In this document: positions 52,327 to 61,081 of the stretch, in pieces
Layout: each line of letters starts with the position of its first letter
Position numbering within the stretch: position 1 is the stretch's first letter
Source of the DNA: Bacteroidales bacterium
GTDB lineage: Bacteria; Bacteroidota; Bacteroidia; Bacteroidales; FEN-979
Length of the DNA stretch: 64,000 nt
Assembly: GCA_030681475.1 (NCBI GenBank)
Contig: JAUXWT010000011.1
Coordinates: 156,172 to 220,171 of the forward strand
Direction of reading: 5' to 3'
Translations under genes and position numbers: made by a program
Notes under the pieces: model-generated
The model's database searches: none
What the model saw: only the letters and a program-made list of their open reading frames with translations
Told to the model about the DNA's origin: nothing

Positions 52327-52698
52327 TTATAAAATATATCTTTTTAACCCGTTTTTAAGGACTGTTACATTAAAATTGATTAGCAGACCAATTTTTACTT
52401 TGGAAAATCGCATGTATGTCAGAACCTGTGCTTCGTGGATTGGCGCCAAAGAATCTATTGATTTTAACTCGACAATGACAGAATCTTCAACCAGTACATC
52501 CATTCTGTAGCCACAATCAAGCCTGATATCCTTATAAAATACCGGGACTGGTTTTTGCCGTTGAACCCTCAATTTTTTATTTAATAATTCATACACCAGG
52601 CATTCTTCATAGGCAGATTCCAACAATCCCGGCCCTAAATACCTGTGAACTTCAATCGCACAACCAATGATCACTTTTGATACAATATCGAACTCCAT
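52327..52698 (-). CDS. GxxExxY protein (PD-(D/E)XK-like nuclease fold)
   Basis: A 123-residue protein of the GxxExxY family. The namesake motif is GPGLLESAYEECL (residues 22-34, E27, Y30). RMDVLVEDSVIVELKS carries D67 and E77-x-K79, the spacing of the PD-(D/E)XK nuclease active site. The biological role is unknown. An in-frame extension of 19 codons into the tandem array (HEGKRRLHEVTRRK) is probably read-through of repeat DNA; the chosen ATG begins the conserved part. The gene is framed by inverted arrays on both sides, like a self-contained element. Confidence 0.87.
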   Translation of the reverse strand: MEFDIVSKVIIGCAIEVHRYLGPGLLESAYEECLVYELLNKKLRVQRQKPVPVFYKDIRLDCGYRMDVLVEDSVIVELKSIDSLAPIHEAQVLTYMRFSKVKIGLLINFNVTVLKNGLKRYIL

Positions 52699-52711
52699 AA
52701 CATTTAGTTTT

Positions 52712-52749
52712 CTTCGTGTAACTTCGTGCAACCTTCTTTTACCTTCGTG
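52712..52749. repeat. Right CTTCGTG array of GxxExxY cassette
   Basis: Three copies of CTTCGTG (starting at 52712, 52722 and 52743) in inverted orientation to the left array, just upstream of the gene's start. Confidence 0.85.
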
Positions 52750-52959
52750 TAACAAAACACAACGCTATTATACAATAATCACGCATAGTTGAATTAGGGG
52801 AGGGAGGCCACAGGCTATTAAATTTACAATTCATTACATTGCTTAATCGCCTTTTCGGGAAAAAGTAATACACTTGTTAATAATTTTTTTCCAGGCATCC
52901 GTTTTTGCAAAATTTGTTGTATCTTCGTTTCAGGATTTTAACGATTAAAATTCTTTCCC

Positions 52960-53448
52960 GTGTATCGCAAAGCCATAACACTAATCATTGTCTCTCTCCT
53001 GTGGACGGGATTTTCCGCATTGTACGCCCAGCAATCCATCCTTTCCACCAGCTTTAATGCCATTGGCATTGATGGCGAAGTCAGCTATTCTGTTGGCCAG
53101 ATTGCCTTCAACACAAATATTGGCGCCGATGGCACCATCACTGAAGGGGTGCAGCAACCCTATGAAATTTTATTCATGACTGGCATTGGGGAAGAATCGG
53201 AAATTATCCTGAAATGCATGGTTTTTCCCAACCCGGCAAACGATAATGTCAGATTGAAAATTGAAGGTCAGGAAATTTTAAACCCAACCTGTCAGCTTAT
53301 CGACATGAACGGAGTGGTTTTGCAGGATATCAAAATCGTGCGGAACGAAACCACCATCTTCATGGCTGACCTTGCTGCGGCAACCTATTTTCTGACGGTT
53401 TTCGTTGATGGCAAATTGTTGCAAACATACAAGATCATAAAAAAATAG
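52960..53448 (+). CDS. Small secreted protein with T9SS sorting domain
   Basis: A 162-residue protein starting with GTG. A signal peptide (about 1-23) is followed by a short conserved segment common in Bacteroidota (SILSTSFNAIGIDGEVSYSVGQIAFNT...EGVQQPYEI) and a type A T9SS sorting domain (CMVFPNPANDNVRLKI...LTVFVDGKLLQTYKIIKK). Proteins of this layout often precede larger surface proteins. Only 3 bp separate it from the next gene, so they are one operon. No enzyme domain is seen. Confidence 0.85.
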   Translation: MYRKAITLIIVSLLWTGFSALYAQQSILSTSFNAIGIDGEVSYSVGQIAFNTNIGADGTITEGVQQPYEILFMTGIGEESEIILKCMVFPNPANDNVRLKIEGQEILNPTCQLIDMNGVVLQDIKIVRNETTIFMADLAAATYFLTVFVDGKLLQTYKIIKK

Positions 53449-53451
53449 GAT

Positions 53452-54588
53452 ATGAAAAAGCTATTGTCCATAATGATTGCAATGCTTCTCCTTGCCGATC
53501 TGCAGGCTCAGGCGCCCCAGAAAATAAGTTACCAGGCAGTGGTCAGGAATTCATCGGGCAAGTTGTTGCAAAACACCAATGTCGGGATCCGGATCAGCAT
53601 CCTGCAGGGTTCAACAACCGGCGCTGTCATATATTCTGAAACACACCAGGCCACCACGAACGTCAACGGCCTTGTTACCGTTGAAATCGGCGGTGGTATC
53701 ACATCCATGTTTTTTGACAATATTGATTGGGCAAACGGCCCCTATTTCCTGAAGACGGAAACCGACCCGACAGGAGGTACTGCCTATAACATTACCGGAG
53801 TCAGCCAGTTGCTTAGCGTACCATATGCCCTCCATGCCAAAACCGCCGGCAACGGGTTCAGCGGCAATTACAATGACCTGACCAACAAGCCAGTAACCGA
53901 TGGTTCTGAAACAAAAATTCAGGCTGGCGCCAACATCTCCGTGACAGGAACCGGCACCAATGCGACCCCATATGTTATCAATGCGTCAGGCGGAAATCCC
54001 ATTCCCGGGAAAACCACCCTGATCCTCTCCCAAACCTGGACCGTCCCGGCGGCAGTGTCAAAGATCAGGGTTGAATTGTGGGGAGGCGCTGGCGGAGGCG
54101 GAGGCGCAGGGGCCTATTCCTATTCATACAACCTGAACAACGGCGGTGACGGAGGTTCTGGAGGATATGCACAACAGGAGCTCAATGTCGTGCCAAACCA
54201 GCAATTTATTGTGGTCATCGGTTCGGGCGGAAGTGCCGGAACCAATGCCTCGTATTCCTATCCCGGGTATTATGGCGACACGAATGGTGGAAACGGGGGA
54301 GATACCTGGTTCGGCTCCTGGAAAGCGGCCGGCGGTACCGGCGGTAAAAAAGGCAGCTACACAGCCTACACCGTTCACGGTAATCCGGGAACCGCCAATG
54401 TCGCCACCCTTACCGGATATGCTTCCAAACCGCAGAGTAATATCCTGGACACATTCATGGGCCTCGTCAGATCCTACCTCAGTGACCGGTTCTTCACTTC
54501 AAAACCCGGCACGGGAGGATCGATTCAGGGTTATTCGATCCCCACTTCAGGGGAAGGCGGGGCGGCAGTGATTACCTTTCTGGAATGA
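53452..54588 (+). CDS. Secreted protein with glycine-rich C-terminal domain
   Basis: A 378-residue protein. A signal peptide (about 1-20) leads into a conserved N-terminal block typical of Bacteroidota (PQKISYQAVVRNSSGKLL, NTNVGIRISILQGS, VTVEIGGG, PYFLKTETDPTGG, LLSVPYALHAKTA). A linker holds YNDLTNKP. The C-terminal part (about 195-378) is glycine-rich (WTVPAAVSKIRVELWGGAGGGGG, GGDGGSGGYA), similar to glycine-rich domains of phage tail and surface adhesins. It lacks a T9SS sorting domain. An adhesin-like role is possible; cotranscribed with the small T9SS protein upstream. Confidence 0.78.
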   Translation: MKKLLSIMIAMLLLADLQAQAPQKISYQAVVRNSSGKLLQNTNVGIRISILQGSTTGAVIYSETHQATTNVNGLVTVEIGGGITSMFFDNIDWANGPYFLKTETDPTGGTAYNITGVSQLLSVPYALHAKTAGNGFSGNYNDLTNKPVTDGSETKIQAGANISVTGTGTNATPYVINASGGNPIPGKTTLILSQTWTVPAAVSKIRVELWGGAGGGGGAGAYSYSYNLNNGGDGGSGGYAQQELNVVPNQQFIVVIGSGGSAGTNASYSYPGYYGDTNGGNGGDTWFGSWKAAGGTGGKKGSYTAYTVHGNPGTANVATLTGYASKPQSNILDTFMGLVRSYLSDRFFTSKPGTGGSIQGYSIPTSGEGGAAVITFLE

Positions 54589-54641
54589 GTCTTTCATCAG
54601 GCAGCCTCTGTCCTGAACAACCGAAATCATATTAGTCACGG

Positions 54642-56561
54642 ATGATGATCAGCAAAACCAATTTGTTTTATATCGGTTTTGCAATTTTAATACTTCTGAT
54701 TGTTAATAACATACGGTCAGGAGTTCTGGTTGACACTTCATTTTCCCCAAGATTTTTTTTACTCCCGGTTTCGTTATTGATAACCACTTTGTTGCTTTTC
54801 AGGAAAAAGATCAGCTTTAAGATCACGCTCTATGAAATCACCTGTTTGCTCTTTTATTTATGGAGCCTGCTCTCCTCCCTTTGGGCCACAGTCCCTTCCG
54901 AATCAATCGTTCAATCTCAACTGATATTTGTCTCCTTTTCGGTTTATGTGATCGTTAAGATATTACAGGTAAGGAACAGCCGGTTTGAACAGATCTTCAT
55001 CACTGTTTTATTGATGGCCATGATGTTTTCATTCTTCCTGGCATTTTATAAAATGGCGGGACTCGAGTTCTTTGATCCTTACCGGATAAACTCCGTTTCG
55101 GCCAACAATAACCTCTATGCAGGGTACCTCCTCATTTCATTGCCACTGACTTTTGCCGGGTATTCCATTTTTCGAGGATTCCGCAAGTATCTGTCGGCGG
55201 CAGTTGGAATGATGGCGCTGTTTTTTATCATTATTTTGCAAAGCCGGGCCGTCTATGTCGGACTGCTTTTTGCCATGATCCTCTCATTTTTGCTGTTGGT
55301 CACCAGATACAGGTCTGTGCTGAACAGGAAGAACATTCTGGTCGGAAGTATTTTTCTGATACTTTTATTGGCTGGTGTCTCCTCATTTTATTCTTCCCTC
55401 GATCAGCCCCGGAAAAACTACTTTTTAAGCAAAATCCCTGTGTGGCAGTATTTCCGGTCCTATGATGACAGTCTGCATGATATGCTTGAAAAAAAACGCC
55501 GGGAAAAAGCGGAACTGACAGGTATCCCGGAGTTCGATTTTGCAGGGAGTTATTATGAAAATGCCAACCTGAGGATCATTTTCTGGAAAAGATCTGCCTG
55601 CCTGTTCGCATCACATCCCGTGCTGGGCACAGGCGCCGGGAACTGGCGGATCATGGTTCCGTCCTGTCCCAAACCCGATAACCCGGATCATACGTTGAAA
55701 AATTACACTTACAGTCAGCCCCATAACGAGTGGATCGGATTCGTGACTGAACTTGGCATTCCAGGGTTCCTATTTGTGTTTGTAATCTTTTTTCTCCCGG
55801 TGATCATCGTTCTCTGGCAGATACTGATCCGGAGAGAGTCACTTCCGGTGACTTCCATGTTTTATGCCGCATTTCTGGCCGGATTTTATCTTTTTGCCTG
55901 CTTCGATTTCCCGTTCAGAAGAGTAGAACACAATGTAATGGTATTTTCGGTACTGGCTTTTCTAATGGCCAGGATTTCTTTGAATGGGTGGTCTTTTACC
56001 GGTGATGGTTTGTCGTGGAAATATCTCAGGATCTTGCTTTTCGCGGGACTGGCATTTACCTCTGTCGTTGCGATCGAAAGAATAAAAGGGGAATTTTACA
56101 CGAGGATCATGTTCCGGAATGAAGGAAAAAACCAGGAAAAGGTGATTGTCAACGGGCAGGCAGCAAACAACAGGTTTTACCGGCTGACACCGAATACACT
56201 GCCCCTGGACTGGTTTGTAGGTGTTGCGCAGTTCAACCTGGGTGATGAAGCATCGGCCCGCGCCTCGTTCCTGAAAGCATTGATGATAACCCCTTTCGAG
56301 GTAAGGGTGTTGAACGACCATGCAACAGCGCTTTACAGCCTTGGCAAAATTGAAGAAGCAAAAGCTGAACTGCAGAGAGCCTTGGCCATTGATCCGTTCT
56401 TTGAAGATGCCGGCTTTAATCTTGCTGCGATTTATTATTACAAAGGGGAACGCGACAGTGCCTTGTTCTATGTAAACCGGTGCAGGAAATCTCAGAAAAA
56501 GGCCGATTTCCTGGATGAAATTGAAAGATTGCCCGTTATCCGCAGTGAAGATAGGAATTGA
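54642..56561 (+). CDS. O-antigen ligase family protein with TPR C-terminus
   Basis: A 639-residue polytopic protein with about twelve membrane helices over residues 7-470 and the Wzy_C/O-antigen-ligase loop carrying GTGAGNWRIM, NYTYSQPHNEWIGFVTELGIPGFL. Such proteins join lipid-linked glycans to an acceptor, as in WaaL or PglL, or polymerise them. The last about 110 residues form tetratricopeptide repeats (VGVAQFNLGDEASARASFLKAL, ALYSLGKIEEAKAELQRALAIDP), a common Bacteroidota extension. It lies just downstream of the glycan region and may complete it. Its end overlaps convergent glnA by 26 bp. Confidence 0.86.
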   Translation: MMISKTNLFYIGFAILILLIVNNIRSGVLVDTSFSPRFFLLPVSLLITTLLLFRKKISFKITLYEITCLLFYLWSLLSSLWATVPSESIVQSQLIFVSFSVYVIVKILQVRNSRFEQIFITVLLMAMMFSFFLAFYKMAGLEFFDPYRINSVSANNNLYAGYLLISLPLTFAGYSIFRGFRKYLSAAVGMMALFFIIILQSRAVYVGLLFAMILSFLLLVTRYRSVLNRKNILVGSIFLILLLAGVSSFYSSLDQPRKNYFLSKIPVWQYFRSYDDSLHDMLEKKRREKAELTGIPEFDFAGSYYENANLRIIFWKRSACLFASHPVLGTGAGNWRIMVPSCPKPDNPDHTLKNYTYSQPHNEWIGFVTELGIPGFLFVFVIFFLPVIIVLWQILIRRESLPVTSMFYAAFLAGFYLFACFDFPFRRVEHNVMVFSVLAFLMARISLNGWSFTGDGLSWKYLRILLFAGLAFTSVVAIERIKGEFYTRIMFRNEGKNQEKVIVNGQAANNRFYRLTPNTLPLDWFVGVAQFNLGDEASARASFLKALMITPFEVRVLNDHATALYSLGKIEEAKAELQRALAIDPFFEDAGFNLAAIYYYKGERDSALFYVNRCRKSQKKADFLDEIERLPVIRSEDRN

Positions 56562-58041
56562 CCAGCTTCATGATCTCCTTCTCATTGTCCTTGATGGATT
56601 CACGGAGGTTCTGATCCTTGAAATTTTTCAGGTACCTGATCAGCCCGTCAACGATCTTTTTCGGGAAGATGCTGTGCTCCTCATATATTTTGCGTTGCCG
56701 TTCCAGCGCTTCCGCCGAATGCCAGCAGGAGGGAGGTAATTGCAGCAACTCACTCACCCGCGTTTTATGTTCCTCTTCAAAGATATTGACGTCAACATAA
56801 GTTTTTTCGGCAAATTCAAGGGCATTTTCCATTTCGAGGCCGTGCCGCGCAGCCACCGTAAGGCCTGCAAACAGTAGGTAAACATCAGCCGAACCGTCAG
56901 GGCACCGGAATTCGACCGTCTGGCGGCTTCCAAAGCCTTTTTGGGTATCCGGTTCCCCGGGGTTGGCATCGGTGATCATGGCGTGTTTGCTTCCCCATCC
57001 GAGGGGGACCCTGACCAGTACCGATCTGTTACGGTCACCCCAGCAGATGTTGGTCGGCGCTTCCTGGTGCGGAACCAGTCGGAAATAGCTTGTGGGGATC
57101 ATATTCCCGAAGGCTGTCAGAGACTGGGAGAGGTCGAGGTATCCGGCGATCGCCTTTTTCGCTGTTTCCGAAAGTTTGCCATTGTCAAGCATCACGCTCT
57201 TCCCGGCTTTCATCAGGCGGGTATGCACATGCATGCCGCTTCCGGCCTTTCCCGTGGTGATCTTGGGGGCAAAGGTGATGGTGACCCCGTGCTTATGCGC
57301 CAGCGACCGGAGGATCCATTTCGCGATCACCAGTTGATCGGCAGCATCTTCGAGCCGGACAGGCGTGAATTCAATCTCATTTTGTTCGTAGGAGAGCCCC
57401 GATTCGGTAAAATTACCGACTTCGGAATGGCCGTATTTGATAAACCCGCCGCACCGGGCAATAGCATGCATGGCTTCGATGCGCAGCTTTTCCCATTTGC
57501 AGAACGGGGATGATTCATGATATCCACGCTGGTCAACCGCTTCAAACAGGCGGGACTGCTCGCTGATGATATAATATTCCAGTTCGCCCATCACCTCGAA
57601 CGAAAAGCCCGTCCTTTGTTTCAGTACCTCATGTGATTTACGCAAAATGTACTCCGGTGAATTGGCAAATGGCTGGCCGTCCTTGTCATAATAGGAGCAG
57701 AGGATATCCAGGGCGGGGATCTCGGAAAACGGATTTACAAATGCCGTGCGGTACCGGGGAATAACGTAAAGATCGGAAGAACCCGCCTCAACGTAATTCG
57801 GAAAAAGACTCGATCCGTCCACCCGTTCACCGGCAGAAAGAATGCCGTCGAGATGATGCCGGTCTTTGATGATGAAATTGAGGGTTTTTAACCGGCTGTC
57901 GGCAGCAGTATACCGGAAGTTCACCATCTGAATGTTGTTGGCTTCAATAAAGTTGATCAGGTCGGCCTTGGTAAAGTCATCGGAAGGTTTGTCGAGAAAA
58001 TGTACTAGCGCGTTGGGATTCAGCGAGATGTTTTCATTCAT
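56536..58041 (-). CDS. glnA: Glutamine synthetase
   Basis: A 501-residue enzyme condensing ammonia and glutamate with ATP. The N-terminal beta-grasp region (RVDGSSLFPNYVEAGSSDLYV) is followed by the catalytic domain with VMGELEYYI, GSGMHVHTRLMK, FRLVPHQEAPTNICWGDRNRSVLVRVP, the GS family blocks. The adenylylation-loop context was not assigned. A longer frame begins 66 bp upstream in AT-rich promoter DNA; the internal ATG (MNENISLNPN) is preferred. The divergent TerC gene shares the intergenic region, with oppositely oriented promoter boxes. Confidence 0.94.
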   Translation of the reverse strand: MNENISLNPNALVHFLDKPSDDFTKADLINFIEANNIQMVNFRYTAADSRLKTLNFIIKDRHHLDGILSAGERVDGSSLFPNYVEAGSSDLYVIPRYRTAFVNPFSEIPALDILCSYYDKDGQPFANSPEYILRKSHEVLKQRTGFSFEVMGELEYYIISEQSRLFEAVDQRGYHESSPFCKWEKLRIEAMHAIARCGGFIKYGHSEVGNFTESGLSYEQNEIEFTPVRLEDAADQLVIAKWILRSLAHKHGVTITFAPKITTGKAGSGMHVHTRLMKAGKSVMLDNGKLSETAKKAIAGYLDLSQSLTAFGNMIPTSYFRLVPHQEAPTNICWGDRNRSVLVRVPLGWGSKHAMITDANPGEPDTQKGFGSRQTVEFRCPDGSADVYLLFAGLTVAARHGLEMENALEFAEKTYVDVNIFEEEHKTRVSELLQLPPSCWHSAEALERQRKIYEEHSIFPKKIVDGLIRYLKNFKDQNLRESIKDNEKEIMKLVNSYLHCG

Positions 58042-58073
58042 GGCCTGAAAATTCAGTTGAAAAGTAGTAACCG

Positions 58074-58081
58074 CAAAAGTA
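58074..58081 (-). promoter_or_regulatory. -7 promoter box for glnA
   Basis: On the minus strand TACTTTTG fits TAnnTTTG, 32 bp before the glnA ATG. No clear -33. Confidence 0.4.
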
Positions 58082-58093
58082 AGAATTTTTTGA

Positions 58094-58101
58094 TAATTTT
58101 G
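58094..58101 (+). promoter_or_regulatory. -7 promoter box for TerC gene
   Basis: TAATTTTG, 51 bp before the TerC ATG. The leader RNA would contain the 8-bp array that follows. Confidence 0.4.
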
Positions 58102-58105
58102 CCAC

Positions 58106-58145
58106 ACTGTTACCCTGTTACCTTGTTACCCTGTCACCCTTTTAC
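58106..58145. repeat. 8-bp tandem array (TTACCCTG)
   Basis: Four to five copies of TTACCCTG/TTACCTTG/TCACCCTT between the promoter box and the TerC ATG. Confidence 0.85.
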
Positions 58146-58152
58146 TAAAACA

Positions 58153-59211
58153 ATGTCCAACCCAAACGAAATCATCTTCTTCTCATCCTTCCTCGCCTTC
58201 ATCGCCCTGATGCTCGGGATCGACCTTGGATTTTTCCAGAAGAAGAACCATGCGTTATCCTTTAAGGAGGCTTTGGGCTGGACGATCGTCTGGGTAGGCA
58301 TATCCCTGGGATTTTATTTTCTGATCCGCTTTCACGGAAACCTGATCCATGGCAGCGATTCCCTCGAACTGATCCAGGCGCGGATCACAAAGTTCAACCA
58401 TCCCATCGATATCACCGGGATGGGGGTTCAGGAGGCGATCAACCTGTATAATAAAAATCTGTCGCTGGAATATATCACCGGTTACCTGATTGAATATTCG
58501 CTGTCTGTTGACAATGTATTCGTGATCATCATGATCTTTATCTCCTTCAATATCCAGCCGAAGTATTTCAAACGCGTACTCTTCTGGGGGATCCTTGGCG
58601 CCGTGATCATGCGTTTCATCTTTATTTTTGCCGCCAGCGCACTGATCCAGCGATTTTCCTGGTTTCTCTATGTTTTCGGGGTGATGCTGGTGATTATCGG
58701 TTTAAAAATGGCCTATGACTTTCTTTTCAAACGGAAAGATGATCAGATCGACACGGAACGACATCTGGTGGTGAGGCTGGTTTCCCGTTTTTTCAATGTG
58801 AGCCACGATGAACATGCCGAGACCTTTTTCGTAAGACAACAGGGAAAACTCTTTGTCACCCCGCTTTTTATCGTGCTGATGATCATCGAATTCACCGACG
58901 TGTTGTTCGCGGTGGATTCTGTTCCAGCAGTCTTTTCCGTGACCCAGGACCCTTATATCGTCTTTTTCTCGAATATTTTCGCCATCCTGGGCTTGCGATC
59001 CCTCTTCTTCCTGGTGATGGACATCATGAACCGCTTCCACTACCTGAGGATGGGCCTGGCCGCATTGCTCACATTTGTGGGTGTGAAGATGTTAATTCAT
59101 GGCGTGTTTAAAATTTCAACCAGCATGTCGCTCGTGGCGATCGTATCCATCCTGCTGATCAGCATCATCGCCTCCCAGATCCGTACCATTATCCATAGAA
59201 AATCAAGCTGA
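58153..59211 (+). CDS. TerC family membrane protein (Alx-like)
   Basis: A 352-residue polytopic inner membrane protein with about nine helices. The family blocks are LEYITGYLIEYSLSVDNVFVIIMIF and EFTDVLFAVDSVPAVFSVTQDPYIVFFSNIFAILGLRSLFF, whose acidic residues lie in membrane segments. Homologues (Alx, MneA, TerC) affect manganese export and metal loading of secreted enzymes. The frame runs 32 codons further upstream through the tandem array (LPHCYPVTLLPCHPF), which is discarded. A convergent array separates it from meaB. Confidence 0.92.
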   Translation: MSNPNEIIFFSSFLAFIALMLGIDLGFFQKKNHALSFKEALGWTIVWVGISLGFYFLIRFHGNLIHGSDSLELIQARITKFNHPIDITGMGVQEAINLYNKNLSLEYITGYLIEYSLSVDNVFVIIMIFISFNIQPKYFKRVLFWGILGAVIMRFIFIFAASALIQRFSWFLYVFGVMLVIIGLKMAYDFLFKRKDDQIDTERHLVVRLVSRFFNVSHDEHAETFFVRQQGKLFVTPLFIVLMIIEFTDVLFAVDSVPAVFSVTQDPYIVFFSNIFAILGLRSLFFLVMDIMNRFHYLRMGLAALLTFVGVKMLIHGVFKISTSMSLVAIVSILLISIIASQIRTIIHRKSS

Positions 59212-59283
59212 GAAGTCGGCAGTTTGCAGTCGGCAGTTTGCAGTCGGCAGTTTGCAGTCGGCAGTCGGCAGTCGGCAGTCCGC
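59212..59283. repeat. 7-bp tandem array (GCAGTCG/GCAGTTT)
   Basis: About ten copies of heptamers alternating GTCGGCA and GTTTGCA, starting directly after the TerC stop and ending 8 bp from the meaB stop. Confidence 0.93.
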
Positions 59284-59290
59284 TTGTCAA

Positions 59291-60481
59291 CTAATCCACC
59301 AGTCCCCCAAGATACCTCCCCAGCACCTCCTGTGCCGCCCGGTATGGATTCATCCTCCCCTCCCTGATCTCCTCCTCCATTCCGGCGATGACCTCGCTGA
59401 TACCCTTTTGGGCAAAAAAGTGATGATGAAGGCCGGCATCGATGGCATCCCTGAAGACCTGCCGGTTTTGTTCCATCCGCTGATGATAAAAATATCCGTT
59501 GCTGAGGGTGGTTTTCCGGTGTTCCAGGATCAGTTCCCAAATACAGTCAATCCCCAGCTTTGACCGGGCCGAACAGATATCCGCCACGGGAAGCCAGCCA
59601 CTGTCGGCCGGCGGAAAGAGTTGCAGTGCGTTGGCATATTCCATGCAGGCGGCTTGTGCTTTACCGATGTTGTCGCCGTCGGCTTTGTTGATCATGATCA
59701 CGTCGGCCATTTCGATGATGCCCCGTTTGATGCCCTGCAGTTCATCGCCCGCGCCGGCCAGCATGAGCAGCAGGAAGAAATCGACCATGGAATGGACCGC
59801 CGTTTCCGATTGTCCGACCCCGACCGTTTCGACAAAGATCACATCAAATCCGGCCGCCTCGCAAAGGATGATGGTTTCACGGGTCTTTCGTGCCACACCA
59901 CCGAGCGAACCTGCCGCCGGAGAGGGGCGGATAAACGCATTCGGGTCCACCGCTAACTCCTCCATCCTTGTCTTGTCACCCAAAATGCTCCCCTTCGACC
60001 GTGCGCTGCTCGGATCAATCGCCAGCACAGCCAGTCTGTATCCTTGCGACGTAATATACTTTCCCAGCGCCTCGATAAAGGTACTTTTACCAACTCCCGG
60101 AACTCCGGTAATACCAACACGGATGCTATTCTCGCCGGATTTTGCAGTCGGCAGTCGGTAGTCGGCAGTCGGCAGCTTGCCATTTGCAGTTTGCAGTTTG
60201 CCGTTTGCATTTTGCAATTGTGCCCTTGTTTCCCTTAAGCATCCTGCAATAACCTCTTGCCCCAGTTCCATATGCTCCGGCAGCGAACTTTCGACGAGCG
60301 TGATCGCTTTACTCAGCAGCGTCCGGTTTCCGGCCAGGATGCCATCAACCAACTCCTGCACGTTATGCGGCGGCCGTTTCCCGGCTTTGAGTTTCTTCAG
60401 CGCCTCCTTGTTAACCTGGCCGGGTTGCTCGATCCCGTCCATCACTTTCAGTGCACTTTTAAATTTCCTGGGTCCGGGCAT
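59291..60481 (-). CDS. meaB: MeaB/ArgK methylmalonyl-CoA mutase-associated GTPase
   Basis: A 396-residue G-protein chaperone that protects and reloads methylmalonyl-CoA mutase with adenosylcobalamin. The Walker A motif is GITGVPGVGKSTF, then LAIDPSSARSKGSILGDKTRM, FIRPSPAAGSLGGVARKTRET, a switch block FVETVGVGQSETAV, and MINKADGDN for guanine recognition. Residues about 88-113 (NANGKLQTANGKLPTADYRL) are encoded by a tandem heptamer array inserted just before the GTPase core. The insertion keeps the frame and lies between the helical N-terminus and the G domain. mutA and mutB are not in the window. Confidence 0.94.
   Translation of the reverse strand: MPGPRKFKSALKVMDGIEQPGQVNKEALKKLKAGKRPPHNVQELVDGILAGNRTLLSKAITLVESSLPEHMELGQEVIAGCLRETRAQLQNANGKLQTANGKLPTADYRLPTAKSGENSIRVGITGVPGVGKSTFIEALGKYITSQGYRLAVLAIDPSSARSKGSILGDKTRMEELAVDPNAFIRPSPAAGSLGGVARKTRETIILCEAAGFDVIFVETVGVGQSETAVHSMVDFFLLLMLAGAGDELQGIKRGIIEMADVIMINKADGDNIGKAQAACMEYANALQLFPPADSGWLPVADICSARSKLGIDCIWELILEHRKTTLSNGYFYHQRMEQNRQVFRDAIDAGLHHHFFAQKGISEVIAGMEEEIREGRMNPYRAAQEVLGRYLGGLVD
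60145..60222. repeat. In-frame 7-bp array in meaB
   Basis: About eleven copies of GCAGTCG-, GTAGTCG- and GCAGTTT-type heptamers, the same unit family as the array after TerC 0.9 kb away. The translated peptide is rich in N, G, K, L, P and T. Confidence 0.92.
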
Positions 60482-60482
60482 G

Positions 60483-61073
60483 TCAATTCAATTGGAATAC
60501 AATTTCCCACGCATGGTGGTTATGGTACAGGTCGGCCGGCCGGATGATCTTTCCGGCACACAGGTTTTTGAACTCACCAGGTTGCTGGTGTCTTTCCTTG
60601 TCCCAGCAACAGCTCCGCGCATAGGCTTTCAGAATCAGTTCGGAGCAATAATATGCGTTGTCGGCGTTATCGAAATTATAACTGTACGGGGTGCCCACAA
60701 TTTCCATTGCATGACCGCAGGCATTTACCATCTCCTGCAATCCGCAGAATTTCGGTTTGAGGATCACAAAGTCATCTGTTTTTAGGAGGAACTCCGGGAG
60801 ATCGTTGATGATCACCCCATCTGATGTAGCCTCGATGACCTTTTCGCCGGAAACGATCAAGGCCGAATGGGTCCAGTACCCGTCGATAAATAAGTTTGCC
60901 ATCTGGAACTCCCTGCGCGACAATACAATCATCCCCGGCATCAGCACCTCCCTGATCGTTTCGAGGTTCAGCTCCGAGCAGCGAAACCTGCGCCCGAACC
61001 TCCATGTCATATATTTCGACGCCCTGATCAACGGAGTGAAGTAATAGAGGAATTTCGGGGTCCAGGGGATCAT
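60483..61073 (-). CDS. YiiX-like permuted papain-fold hydrolase
   Basis: A 196-residue cytoplasmic protein of the YiiX/YebB-like NlpC/P60 relatives. The catalytic histidine is in GYWTHSALIV (after the conserved MPGMIVLSRREF block) and the cysteine in AYYCSELILKAY; the two are in the permuted order of the family. Members cleave amide or thioester bonds; the substrate here is unknown. The 16-codon extension upstream of the chosen ATG (HLATYIWHFSFYHF) derives from repeat DNA. The start of meaB lies 2 bp past its stop, so meaB follows it in the same direction and is likely cotranscribed. Confidence 0.78.
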   Translation of the reverse strand: MIPWTPKFLYYFTPLIRASKYMTWRFGRRFRCSELNLETIREVLMPGMIVLSRREFQMANLFIDGYWTHSALIVSGEKVIEATSDGVIINDLPEFLLKTDDFVILKPKFCGLQEMVNACGHAMEIVGTPYSYNFDNADNAYYCSELILKAYARSCCWDKERHQQPGEFKNLCAGKIIRPADLYHNHHAWEIVFQLN

Positions 61074-61081
61074 GGGAAAAT

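Noticed and set aside
53452..54588. Phage tail fibre because of glycine-rich C-terminus
   Set aside because: The N-terminus is a secreted Bacteroidota surface-protein block with signal peptide, and no phage genes are nearby.
56941..57513. 190-codon open frame antisense to glnA
   Set aside because: Complete overlap with a well-supported glutamine synthetase gene and no family similarity.
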